Positions 42,750-51,994 of a stretch of 64,000 nt of DNA are shown here, one piece after another (the stretch's first letter is position 1; each line of letters starts with the position of its first letter). A program made the position numbers and the translations under genes. The DNA comes from Jiangella gansuensis DSM 44835 (GTDB taxonomy: Bacteria > Actinomycetota > Actinomycetes > Jiangellales > Jiangellaceae): positions 3,842,606 through 3,906,605 of the forward strand of contig NZ_KI911782.1 in NCBI RefSeq assembly GCF_000515395.1, in the 5' to 3' direction. The notes below the pieces were generated by a model. It was given only the letters and a program-made list of their open reading frames with translations, made no database searches and had not been told where the DNA came from.

Positions 42750-43897
42750 AGCGACAGCTCCGGCAGTTCGATCCGCCGCCCCTGCGCCGACGACTCCAGC
42801 CCCGCCTGGGCGAGCCGCACACCGCGGGCACCGGCCAGGAAGTCGTACGAGTGGGGTGCGTCCTCGACGACGTGCCGGACGAACTGCTCCCACTGGGCCT
42901 TGAACCCGTTCTCCGGAGTGACGTTGTCGGGGACGTCCTGCCACTGGTCGCGATAGGGCTGCGGGTCCGCGAGATCCGGGTTCCAGGTGGGCCGTGGGGT
43001 CGAGATACGCGGCTGGACGACGCAGTGGTGCAGCCCCGCGACGGCGCTGCCGTGCGTGCCGTCGACCTGCAGTTCCAGCAGTTCGTCGCGATGCACCCGA
43101 ACCGTCCAGGACGAGTTGAACTGGGCGATCACGCCGTCGGCCAGCTCGAAGATGGCATAGGCGGCATCGTCGGCGGTGGCCTCGTAGGGCTCGCCCTTCT
43201 CGTCCCAGCGCTGCGGGATGTGGGTGACCGCGCGCGCCGTCACCGCCTCGATCCGTCCGAACAGGTTCGTCAGGACGTAGTCCCAGTGGCAGAACATGTC
43301 GACGACGATGCCGCCCCCGTCCTCGGCGCGGTAGTTCCAGCTGGGCCGCTGCGCCTCCTGCCAGTCGCCCTCGAAGACCCAGTACCCGAACTCGCCGCGG
43401 ACGGAGAGGATGCGGCCGAAGAAGCCGCTGTCGACCAGGCGGCGCAGCTTGAGCAGGCCCGGCAGAAACAGCTTGTCGTGGACGACGCCGTTCTTCACCC
43501 CGGCGGCCTTGGCCTGCTTGGCCAGGGCGAGCGCGCCGTCGACCGTCTCCGACACCGGCTTCTCGGTGTAGATGTGCTTGCCGGCGTCGATCGCCTTGAC
43601 GATCGACTTCTCTCGCACCGACGTCAGCTGGGCGTCGAAGTACACCTCGTTCGCCGAGTCACCGAGGGCCGCGTCGAGGTCGGTGGTCCACTGGTCGAGG
43701 CCGTGTCGGTCGGCGATCTCGCGCAGCTTCTCCGCGTTACGCCCGACGAGTACCGGTGCGAGGGTGACCCGCGAGCCGTCGGACAGCTCGACCCCACCCT
43801 GCTCGTTGATCGCGATGATCGACCGGACCAGATGCTGCCGGTATCCCATCCGGCCGGTGACGCCGTTCATCACGACACCGAGCGACTTGACTGCCAT
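42746..43897 (-). CDS. Gfo/Idh/MocA family NAD(P)-dependent oxidoreductase
   Basis: 383 residues from ATG 43897 with CAGGAGG just upstream. The opening VVMNGVTGRMGYRQHLVR is a Rossmann variant. HIYTEKPVSETVDGALALA holds the EKP motif, and GGGIVVDMFCHWDYVLTNLF the catalytic Asp/His region. It is the first gene of the three-gene operon. A LacI-type operator lies directly upstream at 43,909. It should oxidise a sugar or cyclitol hydroxyl at the start of the pathway. Confidence 0.9.
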   Translation of the reverse strand: MAVKSLGVVMNGVTGRMGYRQHLVRSIIAINEQGGVELSDGSRVTLAPVLVGRNAEKLREIADRHGLDQWTTDLDAALGDSANEVYFDAQLTSVREKSIVKAIDAGKHIYTEKPVSETVDGALALAKQAKAAGVKNGVVHDKLFLPGLLKLRRLVDSGFFGRILSVRGEFGYWVFEGDWQEAQRPSWNYRAEDGGGIVVDMFCHWDYVLTNLFGRIEAVTARAVTHIPQRWDEKGEPYEATADDAAYAIFELADGVIAQFNSSWTVRVHRDELLELQVDGTHGSAVAGLHHCVVQPRISTPRPTWNPDLADPQPYRDQWQDVPDNVTPENGFKAQWEQFVRHVVEDAPHSYDFLAGARGVRLAQAGLESSAQGRRIELPELSL

Positions 43898-43908
43898 GCC
43901 ACCTCCTG

Positions 43909-43926
43909 TGGGAAAGCGCTTGCCCA
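43909..43926. promoter_or_regulatory. LacI-family operator
   Basis: TGGGAAAGCGCTTGCCCA is a near-perfect 18-bp palindrome centred on AGCGCT, with the central CG of LacI/GalR sites. It overlaps the leader of the minus-strand operon, 11 bases before the start codon of the MocA-type gene. The LacI gene at 44,946 is the obvious candidate to bind it. Confidence 0.75.
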
Positions 43927-43929
43927 TTA

Positions 43930-44945
43930 ACCGTAAGGGAGGTCGGCTCAGCCTGGCAAGCTCCGGCGTGTCGGTGATGTTGCGAGGTAGTGAATTTGTC
44001 GGCCGGCCCGCCTAAATCTGGGGGGTGTCGGGCGGCCGCGGACGTCATCGGGCGTCCTCCAGGGTCACGCGGCAAGCATGCCTGGTGAAGCGGGAACACC
44101 CATGCCGAACGTGATCGTTTGGGGCGCTCTTGGCGCATCCGTGGGGTGGTCACGTCCGGGGATCGGTGGGAAGGGGCGAGGTCGGAAGGAAAGGGGTGTG
44201 AGATCGCTGCGTGGAACGATGCGGCGTCGCTGTCGTGGGGACGACAGTGCTGTCACATCGTGGCGAGCAGCGATCAGGTCGTTCACCGCGACGAGAACAC
44301 CGTTCGCCGCGACGCCTCACGACCCCAGGCGAGACCCTGTCTCGTCGCACACCCAGCGAGCTTCACATCGTCGTTCCCGGTGGTGGCTCACAGGCCAGGT
44401 TGCCGCGCCTACTGTGCAGCGTTTCGGGTCACGTCACTCGCCACGCGGTCGGACTCTGGCGTTTTCACCGTCCGGTACGGCCTCCGAGGCGAGTGACGTG
44501 ACCTGAAGGCCCGCTACGTGACCCGGCGACGACACATGTGGGCGGTGGCCGGCTGGCCGCGGACTCCTGCAGGCGACCCCTGTGCCCTGGGGCGGAGTCG
44601 CTCGTGCACCTTGGCACGCGATATCGGCGCCTTGGTACGCGAACTCATCGCTCGAGAGTCCAGTTTGTCCCGGTTCGGGGAGCGATATCGCGTACCAAGG
44701 CGCGAGCCGCGTGATCGGTCCGCGCAGCCCGTATCCGTGCCCAGGCGGCACGCGTCTTCCAACGGCAACCCTCCAGCCGGGCAACCGTCGCACGCGGCCA
44801 GGCAGCCAGGCGGCCAGGCGGCCAACGGCAGGCGAACTCCCGCTCCGGCAGGCAAGCATCCATGGTGCGGCGGGAACACCCCTGCCGAACGTGATCATTT
44901 GGAAGGGGCGGACCCGGGGCGGACCCGGGGCCGGCGGGTGCGGGG
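43930..44945. other. 1-kb gene-free region bounded by a 52-bp direct repeat with internal inverted repeats
   Basis: No gene is supported. A 52-bp sequence occurs at 44,071-44,122 and 44,851-44,902 (46 of 52 identical, sharing GCGGGAACACCC and TGCCGAACGTGATC). Between them are a perfect 16-bp inverted pair (44,427-44,442 / 44,488-44,503) and a set of overlapping inverted pairs (44,611-44,626 / 44,683-44,698 and 44,628-44,641 / 44,689-44,702). The last two compete for the same right arm. It may be a degenerate mobile unit or a structured RNA region. Confidence 0.6.
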
Positions 44946-45983
44946 TCAGGTCACGCGGCGGGTGCTCTGGCGCAGGACGACCTCGCCCTTGATGCGCCGC
45001 GTGCGGGGCTTAGTGCGCTCGGGCGCGCTCAGGACGAGGTCGAATGCCGTCGCGCCGACCTTCTCCAGCGGCAGCCGGACCGTGGTCAGTGCGGGGTAGA
45101 CGTCGCGCAGCGTGCTGATGTCGTCGAACCCGGCCAGGCCGAGGTCGCCGGGGACGCTCAGGCCGCGCTCGCGGCAGGCCGCCATGGCGCCGACGGCCAT
45201 CACGTCGTTGACGGCGAAGACGCAGTCCAGCTCGCTTTCGCGGGCCAGGAGCGTCTGCATCGCCTCGTAGCCGCCGTCGCGGGTGAACGCGCCGGGCACG
45301 ACGTACGCCGGGTCGAGGTCGAGGCCGTGCCGCCCGAGCCCGTCGCGGAAGCCGTGCACCCGGTCGCGGGCGGTGAGCATCGGGTCGGGGCCGGCGAGCA
45401 CGCCGAACCTGCGGTAGCCGAGTGCGACCAGCTCACCGGCGAGGTCGCGGGCGCCGAGACGGTTCTCGATGACGACCGTGTCGACCGGTAGCTGCTTCTG
45501 CGAGATGGCGACGACGGTTCCGCCGGCGTTCTCGAAGATCTCGACCTCGCGGCGCAGCGCCTGGGCGCACTCGTCGCCGTCGATGCGGCTGCCGGCGAGG
45601 ATGACCGCGCGGCTGCGCTGGCCGCGGGCGGCGACCAGGTAGTCGACTTCGCGCTCGGACCGGCGCAGCGTGCTGCCGAGCGTGACCAGCACCTGGTGGC
45701 CCTCGGCGGCGCCCATGACGCCGGCGGCGATGGAGGAGAAGTAGGGGTCGGCGATGTCCTGGACCACCAGCCCGACGACGTTGGTCTGCCCGCGCGCCAT
45801 GGCCTGCGCCTGCGCGTTGGGGGCGTAGTTGAGGCTGCGCGCGGCCGCGAGCACCCGTTCGCGGAGGTCGTCGCCGACCTTGCGGGTGCTGCCGTTCAAG
45901 GCGCGCGAGGCGGTCGCGAGCGAAACCCCGGCCCGGGCCGCGACCTCCATGAGCGTGACCGAACCGCGCTGTTGCTCGGCCAT
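44946..45983 (-). CDS. LacI-family transcriptional regulator
   Basis: 345 residues from ATG 45983 (GGAGAAC upstream). The N-terminal helix-turn-helix and hinge read VTLMEVAARAGVSLATASRA, LNGSTRKVGDDLRERVL, AARSLNYAPNAQAQAMARGQ. The periplasmic-binding-like core follows (NVVGLVVQDIADPYFSSIA ... LAGFDDISTLRDVYPALTTV). It lies between the minus-strand trio and the iol genes. The site at 43,909 fits its family, so it most likely represses the trio and is relieved by a sugar or cyclitol. Confidence 0.92.
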   Translation of the reverse strand: MAEQQRGSVTLMEVAARAGVSLATASRALNGSTRKVGDDLRERVLAAARSLNYAPNAQAQAMARGQTNVVGLVVQDIADPYFSSIAAGVMGAAEGHQVLVTLGSTLRRSEREVDYLVAARGQRSRAVILAGSRIDGDECAQALRREVEIFENAGGTVVAISQKQLPVDTVVIENRLGARDLAGELVALGYRRFGVLAGPDPMLTARDRVHGFRDGLGRHGLDLDPAYVVPGAFTRDGGYEAMQTLLARESELDCVFAVNDVMAVGAMAACRERGLSVPGDLGLAGFDDISTLRDVYPALTTVRLPLEKVGATAFDLVLSAPERTKPRTRRIKGEVVLRQSTRRVT

Positions 45984-46113
45984 GGTTCTCCTGTCCACGG
46001 TGGAATGCGTCTTCCACGATAGACCGCTGCCGGGCGTCCGGTGCGGTTGGCGGGCCGGCGTCGCGTCCGGAGCGCCCGAACCGTACTGTCCCACCGTTAG
46101 ACAGCATGTTAAA

Positions 46114-46125
46114 TTGTCAGGACAA
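46114..46125. promoter_or_regulatory. Inverted repeat TTGTCAGGACAA upstream of iolG
   Basis: This 5+5 palindrome lies 26 bases before the iolG start. Its inner ten bases differ at one position from the motif KGWCHTRACA reported for the GntR-type inositol repressor IolR of Corynebacterium. A second copy, TTGTCATGACAA, lies at 57,792 before the iolE-like gene. Confidence 0.6.
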
Positions 46126-46151
46126 ACTCGACGGCTCCGGGAGGGCGCGGC

Positions 46152-47150
46152 ATGCGGGTCGGTTTCGTCGGCGTGGGACGCATCGGTGCGGCTCACGCCC
46201 AGGTGGTCCGGGATCATCCCGCGGTGACGTCGGTGCGGGTCGCCGATGCCGATTCCGCACGGGCCCGCAAAGTCGCCGACGAACTCGGAGTCGAGGCGGC
46301 CGCCGGCGCGGACGAGGCCTTCCGTGACGTCGACGCCGTCGTCATCGCCGCCGCGACCGCCGCACACGCGGAGCTGATGATCGCCGCGGCGCGGGCCGGG
46401 TTGCCAGTGTTCTGCGAGAAGCCGGTCGCCGCGGACATCGCCGGGACGCTCGAGGTGCTGGCCGCGGTCGAGTCGGCGGGCGTGCCCAACCAGATCGGCT
46501 TCCAGCGCCGGTTCGATGCCGGCTACGTGGCGGCGCGGCAGGCCGTCCAGGACAAGACGATCGGTGAGCTGCGCCGCGTGCACCTGATCACCGCCGACGC
46601 CGAGCCGCCGCACCCCTCGTACGTGCCGACCTCCGGCGGCATCTTCCGCGACTGCCACATCCACGACTTCGACATCCTGCGCTGGGTCACCGGCCGCGAG
46701 GTCGTGTCCGTGTACGCGGTCGGCGCGAACCGCGGCGCCGAGGTCTTCGCCACCAGCGGCGACGTCGACGAGTCCGCCGCGGTTCTCACCCTCGACGACG
46801 GCACACTGGCCACTCTGCAGGGTTCGCGCTACAACGGCGGCGGCTACGACGTGCGCATGGAGGTCGCCGGAACGTCCGCGACCCACGCCGTCGGGCTGGA
46901 CGACCACGCCGCGCTGGTGTCGGCCGAGCCCGGTGTGACGTTCCCGGCCGGCGACCCCTTCCGTGAGTTCTGGAGCCGGTTCCGGCCCGCCTACGAGGCC
47001 GAGATCAGCGCCTTCGTCGACGTCGCCCGCGGCGAGCGTGAGAGCCCGTGCACCGTCGCCGACGCGCTGGAGAGCTTCTACGTCGCCGAGGCCGCCACCC
47101 TGTCGCGCAACGAAGGCCGCGTCGTCAGGCTCACTGAGGTGAAGGTATGA
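46152..47150 (+). CDS. iolG: Inositol 2-dehydrogenase
   Basis: 332 residues. MRVGFVGVGRIGAAHAQVV is the NAD-binding loop, LPVFCEKPVAADIAG the EKP motif and GGIFRDCHIHDFDILRWVTG the catalytic Asp/His segment of the IolG branch of the Gfo/Idh/MocA family. It oxidises myo-inositol to 2-keto-myo-inositol. It heads the plus-strand iol operon, overlaps iolC by ATGA and has an IolR-like palindrome upstream. Confidence 0.92.
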   Translation: MRVGFVGVGRIGAAHAQVVRDHPAVTSVRVADADSARARKVADELGVEAAAGADEAFRDVDAVVIAAATAAHAELMIAAARAGLPVFCEKPVAADIAGTLEVLAAVESAGVPNQIGFQRRFDAGYVAARQAVQDKTIGELRRVHLITADAEPPHPSYVPTSGGIFRDCHIHDFDILRWVTGREVVSVYAVGANRGAEVFATSGDVDESAAVLTLDDGTLATLQGSRYNGGGYDVRMEVAGTSATHAVGLDDHAALVSAEPGVTFPAGDPFREFWSRFRPAYEAEISAFVDVARGERESPCTVADALESFYVAEAATLSRNEGRVVRLTEVKV

Positions 47151-48154
47151 CTTTCGAAGTGCTGACCATCGGGCGGGTGGGTGTCGACATCTACCCGAAC
47201 CAGGCCGGGGTGGGGCTGGAGGACGTCACCACGTTCACCAAGTACCTGGGCGGCTCGGCCACGAACGTCGCGGTCGCGGCGGCCCGGCACGGCCGGCGCT
47301 CCGCCGTCGTCACCCGGACCGGCGACGACCCGCTGGGCCGGTTCGTGCACCGGGCCCTCACCGGGTACGGCGTCGACGACCGCTTCGTCACCGCTGTGGA
47401 CGATCTGGCCACGCCGGTGACGCTGTGCGAGATCTTCCCGCCGGACGACTTCCCGATCTACTTCTACGGGCGCACCCCCACAGCGCCGGATCTGCAGATC
47501 CGCGCCGACGAGCTCGACCTCGACGCCGTCCGGGACGCCGACATCTTCTGGGCCACCGTCACCGGCCTGTGCCAGGAGCCCAGCCGGTCCGCGACGCTCG
47601 CCGCGCTCGAAGCACGCGGAAAACGCGGCATCACCGTTCTCGACCTGGACTACCGGCCGATGTTCTGGCCGTCGAGAGAAGCCGCTCGCGAGGTCGTCCA
47701 GCAGGCGCTGCGGCACGTCACCGTCGCCGTCGGAAACCTGGACGAATGCGAGACGGCCGTCGGCACCCGCGAACCGGCCGCGGCCGCCCGGGCGCTGCGC
47801 GAGGACCACGGCGTCGCCACCGCCGTCGTCAAGCAGGGCCCGAAGGGCGTGCTCGCGGTCGACGACACCGGCGCCTACGACGTCCCGCCGATTCCCGTCG
47901 ACGTCCTCAACGGCCTGGGCGCGGGCGACGCGTTCGGCGGCGCGCTGTGCCACACCCTGCTCGACGAGCGCCCGCTGGACGAATGCGTGCGCTTCGCGAA
48001 CGCCGCCGGCGCCATCGTCGCCACCCGGCTGGCCTGCTCCGAGGCGATGCCGACGACGGCCGAGGTCACCGCATTCCTGTCGGGTGATACGACACCGATG
48101 GGCGATGGGGGGCCGAAGGTCTCCCGGAGTCCTCGGTCCAGGGATCGAGGCTGA
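47147..48154 (+). CDS. iolC: 5-dehydro-2-deoxygluconokinase
   Basis: 335 residues, PfkB family. VLTIGRVGVDIYPNQAGVGL and TKYLGGSATNVAVAAARHG are IolC-type substrate signatures. The catalytic GAGD motif lies in NGLGAGDAFGGAL. It phosphorylates 5-dehydro-2-deoxygluconate before the aldolase step. It overlaps iolG by 4 bases. The last 20 or so residues (GGPKVSRSPRSRDRG) extend past the usual end of the family. Confidence 0.93.
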   Translation: MTFEVLTIGRVGVDIYPNQAGVGLEDVTTFTKYLGGSATNVAVAAARHGRRSAVVTRTGDDPLGRFVHRALTGYGVDDRFVTAVDDLATPVTLCEIFPPDDFPIYFYGRTPTAPDLQIRADELDLDAVRDADIFWATVTGLCQEPSRSATLAALEARGKRGITVLDLDYRPMFWPSREAAREVVQQALRHVTVAVGNLDECETAVGTREPAAAARALREDHGVATAVVKQGPKGVLAVDDTGAYDVPPIPVDVLNGLGAGDAFGGALCHTLLDERPLDECVRFANAAGAIVATRLACSEAMPTTAEVTAFLSGDTTPMGDGGPKVSRSPRSRDRG

Positions 48155-48207
48155 AATGAACGGTTTGCGCTGTTCGCATCACCCGACATCGGAGGGGTTG
48201 ATCGAGG

Positions 48208-49101
48208 ATGCCGATGTCCGCTGACCGCCTGCGCACTCTCGTGGACACGCGCATCCACCGGCCGGACGCCGTCGCCGAGGCGGCCGCGCGGCGCTCGCGC
48301 CCGGACAGCCTGCTCGGGCCGACCGGCAAACTCATGGTGATCGCTGCGGACCATCCGGCTCGCGGCGCGCTGCGTGCCGGGAAGGACCCACTGGCCATGG
48401 CCGACCGCGCCGAGCTGCTGGACCGGCTCGTCGTGGCGCTCGGCCGGCCCGGCGTGAATGGCGTGCTCGGCACCGCGGACGTGCTCGAGGACTTGTTGCT
48501 GCTCGGCGCGCTCGACGACAAGGTGGTGGTCGGCTCGATGAACCGGGCCGGGCTCGCCGGCACCGTCTTCGAGATCGACGACCGGTTCACCGGCTATGAC
48601 GCCGCCGCCATCGAGACGATGGGCTTCGAGATGGGCAAGATGCTGCTTCGCATCGACCCCGAGGACCCTGCCACCCCGGCCACCATGCAGGCGTGTGCGC
48701 AGGCCGTCGACTCGCTCGCCGCCCGCCGGAGGATCGCGCTGGTCGAGCCGTTCATCTCGCACCGCGTCGACGGCCGGCTGCGCAACGACCTGTCCACCGA
48801 GGCGGTGGTCCGGTCGGTGACGGTGGCCGCGGGCCTGGGCACCACGTCGGCGTACACCTGGCTGAAGCTGCCGGTGGTCGACGACGACCCGGACGGCATG
48901 GAGCGGGTGCTGTCGGCGTCCACGTTGCCGGCGGTACTGCTGGGCGGTGAGGTCCCGGAGGACCCGGACGCGGCGTTCCGGCAATGGGAGAAGGTGCTGC
49001 GGCTGCCGACGGCGATGGGCCTGGTGGTCGGCCGCACGCTGCTCTACCCGCCGGACGGTGACGTGGCGGCGGCGGTCGACACCGCGGTGAGCCTGTTGTG
49101 A
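48208..49101 (+). CDS. Cgl0159-type (beta/alpha)8 aldolase, IolJ-like
   Basis: 297 residues from ATG 48208 (ATG 48214 also possible; GGAGG about 13 bases upstream). LMVIAADHPARGALRAG, GVNGVLGTADVLEDLLLLGA, AIETMGFEMGKMLLRIDPED and SAYTWLKLPVVDD match the actinomycete Cgl0159-like barrel that replaces IolJ as 6-phospho-5-dehydro-2-deoxygluconate aldolase in iol operons. It would yield dihydroxyacetone phosphate and malonate semialdehyde. Position between iolC and iolB supports the role. Confidence 0.87.
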   Translation: MPMSADRLRTLVDTRIHRPDAVAEAAARRSRPDSLLGPTGKLMVIAADHPARGALRAGKDPLAMADRAELLDRLVVALGRPGVNGVLGTADVLEDLLLLGALDDKVVVGSMNRAGLAGTVFEIDDRFTGYDAAAIETMGFEMGKMLLRIDPEDPATPATMQACAQAVDSLAARRRIALVEPFISHRVDGRLRNDLSTEAVVRSVTVAAGLGTTSAYTWLKLPVVDDDPDGMERVLSASTLPAVLLGGEVPEDPDAAFRQWEKVLRLPTAMGLVVGRTLLYPPDGDVAAAVDTAVSLL

Positions 49102-49140
49102 GGTGGCGGAGCAGTCGACATGGTGGCGAGGGAGCATGAC

Positions 49141-50034
49141 ATGAAGCACTACTGGCCGGCCGGCAGCGCGGCCCGCGGCCCGTACGCGACCGAGCTGACG
49201 CCGGGCACCGTCGGCGGCTGGCGGTGGACGTCGCTGCGGGTGCTGTCGCTCGACGCCGGGCAGAAGCACGAGTTCAGCAGCCGTGACGAGGAACTGTTCG
49301 TGCTGCCGCTGTCCGGCGGGTGCACGGTCACCGTCGACGGCGAGCGGTTCGAGCTGACCGGGCGTCCGAACGTGTTCAGCGGACCGACCGACACCGTGTA
49401 CGTGCCGCGCGACGTCTCCGTCGTGATCGGGACGGACGGCGACGGCACCCGGATCGCCCTGCCCGCGGCGCCGTGCGCCAACCGGCTGTCCACGCGGTAC
49501 CTGCCCGCGCAGGACGTCGTCGTCGAGATCCGCGGCGCCGGCAACTCCACCCGCGAGGTGCACAACTTCGGCTCCGCGGACACCTTCGAGGCCGACCGGC
49601 TGATCGCAGTCGAGGTGATCACGCCGGCGGGCAACTGGTCGTCGTATCCGCCGCACAAGCACGACGAGGACCGGCCCGGCGAGGAGTCGGAGCTGGAGGA
49701 GATCTACTACTTCGAGGTCAGCGACGAGCGCGGCTTCGGCTACCACCGCGTCTACGGCACCGACGACCGCCCCATCGATGTGCTGGCGGAGGTGCGCACC
49801 GGCGACGTCGTGCTGGTGCCGCACGGCTGGCACGGGCCGTCGGTCGCCGCGCCCGGCTATCACCTGTACTACCTGAACGTGATGGCCGGCCCGGGCGCCA
49901 CCCGCGAGTGGCTGATCAGCGACGACCCGGCGCACGCCTGGGTCCGCGACGAGTGGGCGGAACAGGCCCCGGACCCGAGACTGCCCATGATCGTCGGCGA
50001 TCCACCCCGCCATGACGGGGTCGAAAGCCGATGA
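49141..50034 (+). CDS. iolB: 5-deoxy-glucuronate isomerase
   Basis: 297 residues from ATG 49141 (GAGGGAG upstream; ATG 49120 is less likely). MKHYWPAGSAARGPYATELT opens the bicupin. The metal site shows as YPPHKHDEDRPGEESELEEI and YYFEVSDERGFGYHRVYGTD, with VPHGWHGPSVAAPGYHLYYL later. It converts 5-deoxy-glucuronate to 5-dehydro-2-deoxygluconate. The last 17 or so codons (MIVGDPPRHDGVESR) are encoded by a hairpin repeat of the GATC family and look appended. Confidence 0.92.
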   Translation: MKHYWPAGSAARGPYATELTPGTVGGWRWTSLRVLSLDAGQKHEFSSRDEELFVLPLSGGCTVTVDGERFELTGRPNVFSGPTDTVYVPRDVSVVIGTDGDGTRIALPAAPCANRLSTRYLPAQDVVVEIRGAGNSTREVHNFGSADTFEADRLIAVEVITPAGNWSSYPPHKHDEDRPGEESELEEIYYFEVSDERGFGYHRVYGTDDRPIDVLAEVRTGDVVLVPHGWHGPSVAAPGYHLYYLNVMAGPGATREWLISDDPAHAWVRDEWAEQAPDPRLPMIVGDPPRHDGVESR

Positions 50035-50041
50035 TCACGGG
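49984..50041. repeat. GATC-family hairpin repeat (copy B) overlapping iolB 3' end
   Basis: 26-base arms (49,984-50,009 and 50,016-50,041) pair with a few mismatches around a 6-nt loop. The left arm differs from copy A (14,903) at two bases. It supplies the end of iolB and stops just before the iolD ribosome site. Confidence 0.8.
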
Positions 50042-50053
50042 AAAGGAGAGATC

Positions 50054-51994
50054 ATGAGGCTGACGGTCGGGCAGGCCACCGTCCGGTTCCTGGCCGCCCA
50101 GCACACCGAGCGCGACGGCGTCGAGCACCGGCTCTTCGAAGGGTGCTTCGGCATCTTCGGGCACGGCAACGTCGCCGGCATCGGGCAGGCACTGCTGGAA
50201 GCGGAGCTGGACGACCCCGCCGCGCTGCCGTACTACCAGGCGCGCAACGAGCAGGGCATGGTGCACGCGGCGGTCGGGTTCGCCCGGATGCGCAACCGGC
50301 TCTCCACGCTGGCCTGCACGTCGTCCATCGGGCCGGGTGCGACGAACATGGTGACCGGCGCGGCGCTGGCCACCATCAACCGGCTGCCGGTGCTGCTCCT
50401 GCCCGGCGACGTGTTCGCGACCAGGGTCGCGGACCCGGTGCTGCAGCAGCTGGAGCTGCCGCACGCACCCGACGTGACGGTCAACGACACGTTCCGGCCG
50501 GTGTCGCGGTACTTCGACCGGGTGTGGCGGCCCGAGCAGCTGCCTGCGGCGCTGCTGGGTGCGATGCGCGTCCTGACCGACCCGGCCGAGACCGGCGCGG
50601 TGACCGTCGCGCTGCCGCAGGACGTGCAGGCGCAGGCCTACGACTGGCCCGCCGAGCTGTTCGCGAAGCGGGTCTGGCACGTCGCCCGGCCGGTACCCGA
50701 GCCGGCCGCGCTGGGCCGCGCCGTCGACGTCATCCGGGCCGCCAAGCGGCCGCTCGTCGTGGCCGGCGGCGGTGTCATCTACAGCGAGGCCACCGAAGCG
50801 CTGCGGGCGTTCGCCGAGGCCACCGGCATCCCGGTCGCGGAAACCCAGGCCGGCAAGGGCAGCCTGCCGTACGACCACCCGCTGTCGCTCGGCGCGGTCG
50901 GGGCCACCGGCACGACAGCGGCCAACCGGTTCGCGCGCGAGGCCGACGTCGTCATCGGCATCGGCACCCGCTACAGCGACTTCACCACGGCGTCCCGGAC
51001 CGCGTTCCAGGACCCCGGCGTGCGGTTCGTCAACGTCAACATCGCCGGCTTCGACGGCGTCAAGCATGCCGGTCTGCCGGTGGTCGCCGACGCCCGGGCC
51101 GCGTTGGAGGCCATGACGGCGGCACTTGCCGGCTGGCAGACCGGCGGCGGCTACCGCGAGCTGGCCGCCACGCTGAACGCCGACTGGGACGCCGTCGTCG
51201 AGGCCGCCTACACGGCGGGGCGCGGTCACCCAGACGCGTCTCGGCCGACGCTGCCGGCGCAGACCGAGGTCATCGGCGCGGTCAACGAGGTCAGCGCCCC
51301 GCGCGACGTCGTCATCAACGCGGCCGGATCGATGCCGGGCGAGCTGCACAAGCTGTGGCGCACCCGCGACCCGAAGGGCTATCACGTCGAGTACGGCTAC
51401 TCGACCATGGGCTACGAGATCGCCGCCGGAGTCGGGGTCCGCATGGCCATCCTCGCCCAGGACCCGGACCGCGACGTGTTCGTGCTGGTGGGCGACGGTT
51501 CCTACCTGATGATGGCGCAGGAGCTGGTCACCGCCGTTCAGGAGCGCATCAAAATCATCGTGGTGCTGGTGCAGAACCACGGCTTCGCATCCATCGGCTC
51601 GCTGTCGGAGTCGCTGGGGTCGCAGCGGTTCGGCACCTCGTACCGGTACCGCTCCGGCGGGTCCGGCCGGCTCGACGGCGACGTGCTGCCGGTCGACCTG
51701 GCGGCCAACGCGGCCAGCCTTGGCGTGCGCGTCATGCGGGTGGACACGGTCGACGAGCTGAAGGCCGCACTGCGTGACGCCAAGCAGGCGCCGGCCGACG
51801 GCGGCCCGGTGCTGGTCCACGTCGAGACCGATCCGCTGGGCGGCGCACCGGACAGCGACTCCTGGTGGGACGTGCCGGTGAGCGAGACGGCGGCGCTGGA
51901 CACCACCCGCGCCGCCCGTGCGGAGTACGAGCGGCACAAGAAGGCGCAACGGCCGTTGATCGGCCCGGAGCGGACGAAGGAGAGCGACGCATGA
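50054..51994 (+). CDS. iolD: 3D-(3,5/4)-trihydroxycyclohexane-1,2-dione hydrolase
   Basis: 646 residues from ATG 50054 (AAAGGAGAG upstream). It is a thiamine-diphosphate enzyme: MRLTVGQATVRFLAAQHTER start, CFGIFGHGNVAGIGQALLE with the cofactor-side acidic region, ACTSSIGPGATNMVTGAAL, and the TPP/Mg motif FVLVGDGSYLMMAQEL ... VVLVQNHGF in the C-terminal third. Length equals IolD. It opens the ring to 5-deoxy-glucuronate. It overlaps iolA by ATGA. Confidence 0.95.
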   Translation: MRLTVGQATVRFLAAQHTERDGVEHRLFEGCFGIFGHGNVAGIGQALLEAELDDPAALPYYQARNEQGMVHAAVGFARMRNRLSTLACTSSIGPGATNMVTGAALATINRLPVLLLPGDVFATRVADPVLQQLELPHAPDVTVNDTFRPVSRYFDRVWRPEQLPAALLGAMRVLTDPAETGAVTVALPQDVQAQAYDWPAELFAKRVWHVARPVPEPAALGRAVDVIRAAKRPLVVAGGGVIYSEATEALRAFAEATGIPVAETQAGKGSLPYDHPLSLGAVGATGTTAANRFAREADVVIGIGTRYSDFTTASRTAFQDPGVRFVNVNIAGFDGVKHAGLPVVADARAALEAMTAALAGWQTGGGYRELAATLNADWDAVVEAAYTAGRGHPDASRPTLPAQTEVIGAVNEVSAPRDVVINAAGSMPGELHKLWRTRDPKGYHVEYGYSTMGYEIAAGVGVRMAILAQDPDRDVFVLVGDGSYLMMAQELVTAVQERIKIIVVLVQNHGFASIGSLSESLGSQRFGTSYRYRSGGSGRLDGDVLPVDLAANAASLGVRVMRVDTVDELKAALRDAKQAPADGGPVLVHVETDPLGGAPDSDSWWDVPVSETAALDTTRAARAEYERHKKAQRPLIGPERTKESDA

